NCBI GenBank assembly: GCA_964462125.1
Contig: CAYWXT010000235.1
Coordinates: forward strand, 1 to 8,854
DNA: 8,854 bases
Direction of reading: 5' to 3'
Origin: JAWLFY01 sp964462125
Lineage (GTDB): Bacteria > Planctomycetota > Planctomycetia > Pirellulales > Pirellulaceae
Positions 4,905 through 8,854 of the stretch are shown here, one piece after another. Position numbers and translations under genes: made by a program. The notes below the pieces were generated by a model that worked only from the letters and a program-made list of their open reading frames with translations, did not search any database and had not been told where the DNA came from. How positions within the stretch are numbered: position 1 is the first letter of the stretch; each line of letters opens with the position of its first letter.

Positions 4905-6169
4905 CGCTTAAGCCAATCGATCGCCTCGGCGACGGAGCCTGCAGCGGAGGCGTGAAGGAGGCATCGTCGCTGGCGCTCGGTGATCGGGACGGCGGATCGC
5001 GGTGGTGGGAAGCGTGGCACCAGCAATGCAACGATGGCTTGTTGCATCGTTTGGATTCCCACCCCCGTGGTAGCACTGACGGCAAGCTGCCGATCGAAGG
5101 TGCAGCTCGCCTCGGCAGATTTTGGCGCACCTCCCCCGCCTGGCGGCAGCCGATCGCATTTGTTTAGCACCCACAGTTGCCGGTCGCTCGCAGACCATTC
5201 GACCGGGAACGCTCGATCGTCCGGGAGTCTTTTCCCCCCGTCGTCGAGCTTCACGTCTTGCACCCACACCAGCAAGTCCGCGTCGGCGAGGAGCCCGCGA
5301 GCCCGCGAGACCCCTTGGCTCTCGATCGGTTCCCGGCTGTCGCGCAGTCCCGCGGTATCGGTCAGCCGGATCGGGATCCCGTCGAGGACGGTTTCGGCAT
5401 GCAGCAGGTCACGGGTCGTCCCTGGCTGGTCGTAGGTGATGCTCCGTTCATAGCCGAGGAGGGCATTGATCAGACTGCTCTTGCCAACATTGGGCCGACC
5501 GGCCAGGACGACGTGGAACGGTTCGGTCAAGTGGACGCCGAACTCAGCATCTTGCAGCAGAGTCTCGCATCGCCGATGGAAAGCTTGTAGCCGAGCCCGT
5601 TCTGCAGCCGCCTGGTCCTTCATGACCGTTTCGTCCGATGGCGTGTCGAGGCGAACGATTTCGGCTTGGGCCCAGTGGAGCATGGCGCCTCGGACCTGGT
5701 CGGCAGCGACGGCCGCGGTGCGGGGTGTGCGGCAGTGGGCCAGGACCTGTTCGGCTTCGGTGATCAATTGCCGCTGGCCCGAATCTTGGTCCAACCATGC
5801 CGATGGATCGACGATGCGAACGCCGACACGCCGCAGGTCGTCCAAGATCCTCGCCACCGCTGCCGGTCCGCCGTGGCAATGAATTTCAAACTTCGACGGG
5901 CTCCGTGGCGTAACGACCACCGATTCCGGGGTGATCGCCGAACTCCGATCGGGTCCACCCCCATTTGATTCCTGGCTACCGCCATGCCAACGCCCGTAAC
6001 GGATACCCCCGGCGATCATCGGACGAACGGTCGCCGGGGAGAAACAGGCAGCAATGGCGTCGGCAGCAGCAGGGCCCTCGATCCCGATCACGGCGACGGC
6101 GGACCGTCCCGCCGCGGTCAGCCGGCAAGCGGTCGTTTTTGCTCGTTGCTTCGAATCGGAAAGGGACAC
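4874..6169 (-). CDS. mnmE: MnmE-like GTPase (tRNA modification GTPase family), divergent and lacking the usual C-terminus
   Basis: Read as 431 residues from a GTG at 6169-6167. Canonical MnmE, with MnmG, installs (carboxymethyl)aminomethyl groups on wobble uridine of certain tRNAs. Residues 11-45 resemble the MnmE N-terminal tetrahydrofolate-binding domain (AGRSAVAVIGIEGPAA), and KFEIHCHGGPAAVARIL (93-109) matches its conserved 'EiHcHGG' block. The G domain is complete: GRPNVGKSS (224-232), TTRD (251-254), DTAG (271-274), NKCD (336-339) and SATTG (365-369). The helical domain is degenerate (AEQVLAHCRTPRTAAVA, 139-155, without the PGEFT/RAF.NGK motif). The protein ends at KGDRKTTS with no CxGK tail, whose cysteine is needed for catalysis in studied MnmEs; family members are usually about 450 residues. 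The open frame continues upstream to 6349, but that would overlap the divergent gene and lacks homology. No purine-rich Shine-Dalgarno precedes the GTG. It may be a shortened MnmE or a related GTPase with another role. Confidence 0.85.
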   Translation of the reverse strand: MSLSDSKQRAKTTACRLTAAGRSAVAVIGIEGPAAADAIAACFSPATVRPMIAGGIRYGRWHGGSQESNGGGPDRSSAITPESVVVTPRSPSKFEIHCHGGPAAVARILDDLRRVGVRIVDPSAWLDQDSGQRQLITEAEQVLAHCRTPRTAAVAADQVRGAMLHWAQAEIVRLDTPSDETVMKDQAAAERARLQAFHRRCETLLQDAEFGVHLTEPFHVVLAGRPNVGKSSLINALLGYERSITYDQPGTTRDLLHAETVLDGIPIRLTDTAGLRDSREPIESQGVSRARGLLADADLLVWVQDVKLDDGGKRLPDDRAFPVEWSASDRQLWVLNKCDRLPPGGGGAPKSAEASCTFDRQLAVSATTGVGIQTMQQAIVALLVPRFPPPRSAVPITERQRRCLLHASAAGSVAEAIDWLKRLKGDRKTTS

Positions 6170-6259
6170 AGGGGGGAGACAATGCCGAAGGATGAAATAG
6201 ACTGACGCAGCGACGCGGACGCGGATCAAACGATTTTGGCGAATCCCACCGACGGCATC

Positions 6260-7282
6260 ATGACGAGGAGCAAACCGGACATCGCGAAATTGAGCGACCA
6301 GGAGTTGCTTGATCTCCGCATGTGCGATCTGGGCCTTTCCATTCAGCATTCATCGCTGCGGGAACGGATCGACCAGTTGTACGATGAACTGGCTCAGCGT
6401 GGGATCCGCTTTCGGCCCCATTGTTGGCTCAGCGACGATTGGTATTCGCCGGAGGGGATCCCGGGGATCGCGATCCCGTTCTACCTGGCCCACCCGCGGC
6501 TGATGCGATTGGAACGGAAACAGCTTCTGGAAGTCGAGGGTGGGACCAAATCGTCCTGCATGAAGATTTTACGGCATGAGGCGGGGCATGCCCTGGACAC
6601 AGCCTATCGTCTCAGCCGCAAGCATTGCTATCGACGTACTTTCGGCCGCGTTTCCGAGCCCTATCCGGATCACTACCAACCCGTTCCCGCCTCCCGCGAC
6701 TACGTGCTGCACCTGCAGATGTGGTATGCTCAGTCCCACCCGGTGGAGGACTTCGCCGAAACGTTTGCGGTCTGGTTGCGTCCCGGAGCACGGTGGTGGA
6801 CGCATTACCGGGATTGGCCGGCGCTGGAGAAACTCAAGACGGTCGACGGGCTGATGAAGCGACTGCGGGGTGAAAAGCCGTTGTTGACATCCCGTGCCAC
6901 CCTCGATCCGATTTCGCGAATTCGCAAGACGCTCCGCACCCATTACCGCCACAAACGGGAACACTATGAACTGGACTTTCCCAGCATCTATGACAATGAT
7001 CTGCGACGGCTGTTCTCCGACGCCCCGGAGGATCGTCGCAACGTGACCGCCGCAGCATTCCTCAGCCGCGTCCGTGCCGAACTGCGGCGGGTCGTCGCCC
7101 GCTGGACCGGCCAGCACACCTACACCATCGATCAGGTGGTCCAGGAGATGATCGCCCGGTGCCGTGAACTCGACCTCAGACTCGGTGGTGCGGCGGAGGA
7201 TGTCAAACGGGATGCCATGATCCTGGTCGCCGTTCGGACCACCCATTTCCTCCACGAAGGGCGGCATCGGGTGGCAATGTGA
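6260..7282 (+). CDS. Putative zinc metallopeptidase (HExxH, gluzincin-like)
   Basis: Read as 340 residues from the ATG at 6260; a TTG at 6236 would add eight residues and cannot be excluded, since neither has a clear Shine-Dalgarno. RHEAGHALD (HEAGH at residues 106-110) is the zinc-binding HExxH helix. HPVEDFAETFAVWL (160-173) is a plausible third-ligand helix, with one of its glutamates completing the zinc site as in gluzincins; a similar ED.AET.A..L pattern occurs in other putative zinc metallopeptidases. Upstream of the active site is a conserved-looking block, GIPGIAIPFYLAHPRLMRLE, which may form the edge strand and substrate groove. The rest is rich in Arg and His and probably helical. 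There is no signal peptide, so it should be cytoplasmic. It is divergent from the MnmE-like gene and only 33 nt upstream of an ATP-grasp gene, which suggests a shared pathway. Peptidase activity is inferred; the substrate is unknown. Confidence 0.85.
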   Translation: MTRSKPDIAKLSDQELLDLRMCDLGLSIQHSSLRERIDQLYDELAQRGIRFRPHCWLSDDWYSPEGIPGIAIPFYLAHPRLMRLERKQLLEVEGGTKSSCMKILRHEAGHALDTAYRLSRKHCYRRTFGRVSEPYPDHYQPVPASRDYVLHLQMWYAQSHPVEDFAETFAVWLRPGARWWTHYRDWPALEKLKTVDGLMKRLRGEKPLLTSRATLDPISRIRKTLRTHYRHKREHYELDFPSIYDNDLRRLFSDAPEDRRNVTAAAFLSRVRAELRRVVARWTGQHTYTIDQVVQEMIARCRELDLRLGGAAEDVKRDAMILVAVRTTHFLHEGRHRVAM

Positions 7283-7300
7283 GCCCCGCCCCGGGCCACT

Positions 7301-7305
7301 GGAGG
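7301..7305 (+). promoter_or_regulatory. Shine-Dalgarno that fixes the ATP-grasp GTG start
   Basis: GGAGG lies 10 nt before the GTG at 7316, within the 33-nt gap after the peptidase stop. It is among the strongest ribosome binding sites in the window and supports GTG as the start over later codons. Confidence 0.75.
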
Positions 7306-7315
7306 AAAACTTGCC

Positions 7316-8365
7316 GTGACATGGAATGGTAGACGCGTGAATCACCTGCGAGTCCTGGCCTTGGTTCGCGACGGCCACGTCCCCCCGATGTCGCTCGAGG
7401 GTGTGCCCGAAAGCGAGCTCGATTTGTGGAAGGCTGAGTTCGACGTGTGTGACACCCTGCGACATCGGGGCCACGAAGTAATGCCGGTCGGGGTCTACGA
7501 CGACCTCGCGCCGATCCGCGAGTCGCTGGCTGAATTTCAGCCCGACATCACCTTCATGTTGCTCGAGGAGTTTCACGGCGTGGTGACCTACGATTTCGCC
7601 GTGATCAGCTACTTGGAACTGATGCAGCAGGCCTACACCGGCTGCAACCCACGCGGGCTGTTGTTGAGCAAGGACAAGGCGCTGACGAAAAAGTTGCTCA
7701 GCTATCACCGTATCCCAACCCCGAAGTTTGCGGTCTTTCCCCCGAGCCGAAAGATCCGTCGCCCCCGCAAGTTGAGCTTCCCACTGTTCGTCAAATCGGC
7801 GACCGAAGACGCCTCCTACGGGATCGCGCAGGCATCGATCGTCCATTCCGACGAAATGCTCGAGCAGCGGATCCGGTTCATTCACGAAAAGACCGATGAT
7901 GACGCGATCGTGGAACAGTATATCGACGGCCGGGAGCTGTACGTCGGCGTCATCGGGAACCAACGTCTGCAAACCTTTCCCCCCTGGGAAATGGACTTCG
8001 GAAAGCTGCCGGAGGAGGTGGCCAGAATCGCCACCCACCAGGTCAAATGGAACCGCAAATACCAGGAAAAGCACGGCATCACGACGCACGCCGCCAGCGA
8101 TCTCGATGACACCGCGCAGGCTCGGATCTCCAAGCTCTGCAAACGGGTCTATCGCGCACTAGGGATGACCGGCTACGCCCGGATGGATCTGCGGTTGAAC
8201 GAACAGGGGGACATCCATGTGATCGAAGCCAACGCCAACCCCAACATCGAGTATGGCGAGGACTTCGCGGAGAGTGCCGAAATGGCCGGAATCGATTACG
8301 AAAGCTTGCTGGAGAAAATCCTCCGCCTCGGTCTCCGCTATCGAGCCGCCTGGATGGTCTCCTGA
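7316..8365 (+). CDS. ATP-grasp ligase, D-Ala-D-Ala-ligase-like but of unknown substrate
   Basis: This 349-residue protein has the layout of an ATP-dependent carboxylate-amine (or thiol) ligase that works through an acyl-phosphate. An N-terminal preATP-grasp domain (about 10-105) leads to YTGCNPRGLLLSKDKALTKK (107-126), equivalent to the 'TG....l...DK..tK' segment of D-Ala-D-Ala ligases. FVKSATEDASYGI (158-170) holds the ATP-binding lysine K160 and a glycine-poor loop, EQYIDGRELYVGVIG (200-214) is the adenine/ribose-binding segment, TGYARMDLRL (285-294) is the metal-binding strand, and IEANANPN (303-310) is the second metal site with E304 and N306. The family's usual 'EvNt.PG' is replaced by EANANPN, so D-alanyl-D-alanine synthesis is unlikely and another amide-forming reaction is favoured. 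No signal peptide. GTG start with a strong Shine-Dalgarno; transcription is probably shared with the metallopeptidase 33 nt upstream. Confidence 0.92.
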   Translation: MTWNGRRVNHLRVLALVRDGHVPPMSLEGVPESELDLWKAEFDVCDTLRHRGHEVMPVGVYDDLAPIRESLAEFQPDITFMLLEEFHGVVTYDFAVISYLELMQQAYTGCNPRGLLLSKDKALTKKLLSYHRIPTPKFAVFPPSRKIRRPRKLSFPLFVKSATEDASYGIAQASIVHSDEMLEQRIRFIHEKTDDDAIVEQYIDGRELYVGVIGNQRLQTFPPWEMDFGKLPEEVARIATHQVKWNRKYQEKHGITTHAASDLDDTAQARISKLCKRVYRALGMTGYARMDLRLNEQGDIHVIEANANPNIEYGEDFAESAEMAGIDYESLLEKILRLGLRYRAAWMVS

Positions 8366-8592
8366 AGCGAAACGCCGGGGCCAGATCCGCGGAGCGAACT
8401 CAAGCGAAATGGATCCGGACAGTGCCGCGAACTTGATACAACCAGCGCGGGACGTCCAGCTCCTCCTTTCGGAACCGGTCACGCGAAGGAATTTACGCCG
8501 TCACGGTTGGTTTGTCGCCGCCGGCGGCGCATGATGCACTCTGACCCGAACCTGTCCTTCCTCGTCCCGCTTCGGCGGAGTGAGCCCCCTTC

Positions 8593-8854
8593 GTGCCGTT
8601 CGAACCGTTTACCCTTTCCTGTTCCACCTGCGGCGCCCAACTTCGGGTCACCAATCCGGACTTGGTCGGGACGATCGCGAACTGTCCCAAATGCGGCTCA
8701 TTGGTCCAGATCGCCGGTGACTCGGCAACCGCCGCCGAATCGCCGAGTCCGTCCGACCGGTCGCGTTCGACCGGCGCCGGCGATCAGGCGGGGCTGGGGG
8801 GTGGCTCCGGCCCCGTCCCTAGCGCCGCGATCACCCCCGCAGCCGTCGAAGCCC
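8593..8854 (+). CDS. Zinc-ribbon protein, N-terminal fragment
   Basis: The frame opens at a GTG at 8593, the only start candidate after an in-frame TGA at 8581-8583, and runs off the window end after 87 codons. Two CxxC knuckles, CSTCG (C10, C13) and CPKCG (C31, C34), separated by 17 residues, form a short zinc ribbon with the pattern 'L.C..C...l.v..p.lvGti..CPkCgs.vqi'. From about residue 43 the sequence becomes Ser/Pro/Gly/Ala-rich and probably disordered. I associate this layout with planctomycete proteins in which a zinc ribbon and linker precede membrane or other domains, but those would lie beyond the window. A weak GGAG (8577-8580) stands 12 nt upstream. The zinc ribbon is clear; function is unknown. 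The 227-nt spacer before it (8366-8592) shows no convincing promoter or terminator, only a 14-nt GC palindrome at 8516-8529. Confidence 0.75.
   Translation, partial: MPFEPFTLSCSTCGAQLRVTNPDLVGTIANCPKCGSLVQIAGDSATAAESPSPSDRSRSTGAGDQAGLGGGSGPVPSAAITPAAVEA

Noticed and set aside
5291..5306. 8-bp tandem repeat GAGCCCGC inside the MnmE-like gene
   Set aside because: It encodes an ordinary-looking GVSRARGLLADAD segment typical of the region after the G3 motif, so no special event needs to be invoked.
6182..6205. Seven-codon mini-ORF (MPKDEID) after a GGGGGGAG run, upstream of the peptidase gene
   Set aside because: The spacing to the purine run is only 3 nt and the G run is also the complement of the GTPase 5' end; there are no regulatory codon runs or pairing hairpins to support a leader peptide.
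6170..6349. N-terminal extension of the MnmE-like frame to an ATG at 6349
   Set aside because: It would overlap the divergent peptidase gene by about 90 nt and has no match to the MnmE N-terminus, which begins shortly after the GTG at 6169.
6569..8089. A 506-codon open frame on the minus strand opposite the peptidase and ATP-grasp genes
   Set aside because: It covers two genes with clear motifs on the plus strand, and its translation shows no domain, only the composition expected of antisense in GC-rich DNA.
8516..8529. 14-nt GC palindrome in the spacer before the zinc-ribbon gene
   Set aside because: It has no loop and no T run, and such self-complementary GC strings are common in this composition; not a convincing terminator or operator.

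Overview
The window looks like a chromosomal segment from a planctomycete, most likely Pirellulaceae-like. The grounds are high GC, a secreted formylglycine-type sulfatase, a sugar-phosphate-isomerase-type TIM-barrel tail, a short N-terminal zinc ribbon followed by Ser/Pro/Gly/Ala-rich sequence, and many genes without a clear Shine-Dalgarno (several start at GTG or TTG). This is judged from sequence character, with no database search.

Layout. 1-177 is the 3' end of a sugar phosphate isomerase/epimerase-like gene, followed by a hairpin with a short T run. 402-4100 holds three co-directional genes with small gaps (39 and 60 nt): a secreted protein of unknown function, a GT1-like glycosyltransferase starting at TTG, and a secreted S1-type sulfatase. 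4101-4396 is a gene-free, repeat-rich and fold-rich leader before a single-domain rhodanese (4397-4729). The rhodanese converges on a minus-strand MnmE-like GTPase (4874-6169) that lacks the canonical C-terminus. An imperfect inverted repeat (4794-4904) lies between them and overlaps the last codons of the GTPase gene. Divergent from the GTPase are a HExxH metallopeptidase (6260-7282) and, 33 nt downstream, an ATP-grasp ligase (7316-8365) with a strong Shine-Dalgarno. The window ends inside a zinc-ribbon protein (8593 onward).

How the parts may work together. The glycosyltransferase, sulfatase and isomerase fragment fit a carbohydrate or sulfated-glycan theme, but this is only contextual. The most promising candidate for an undescribed system is the metallopeptidase plus ATP-grasp pair: one enzyme that could form an amide or peptide bond beside one that could cleave such a bond. 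The second is the MnmE-like protein that keeps all G motifs but appears to lack the CxGK tail. The third is the inverted repeat at 4794-4904: every base-pairing defect but one is a G-U wobble when read as plus-strand RNA, which suggests a selected RNA structure at the 3' end of the rhodanese transcript. Several short tandem duplications (11, 15, 15 and 17 bp) occur in the first half of the window, two of them in frame inside the sulfatase gene. No tRNA, rRNA, CRISPR array, insertion sequence or origin was recognised.
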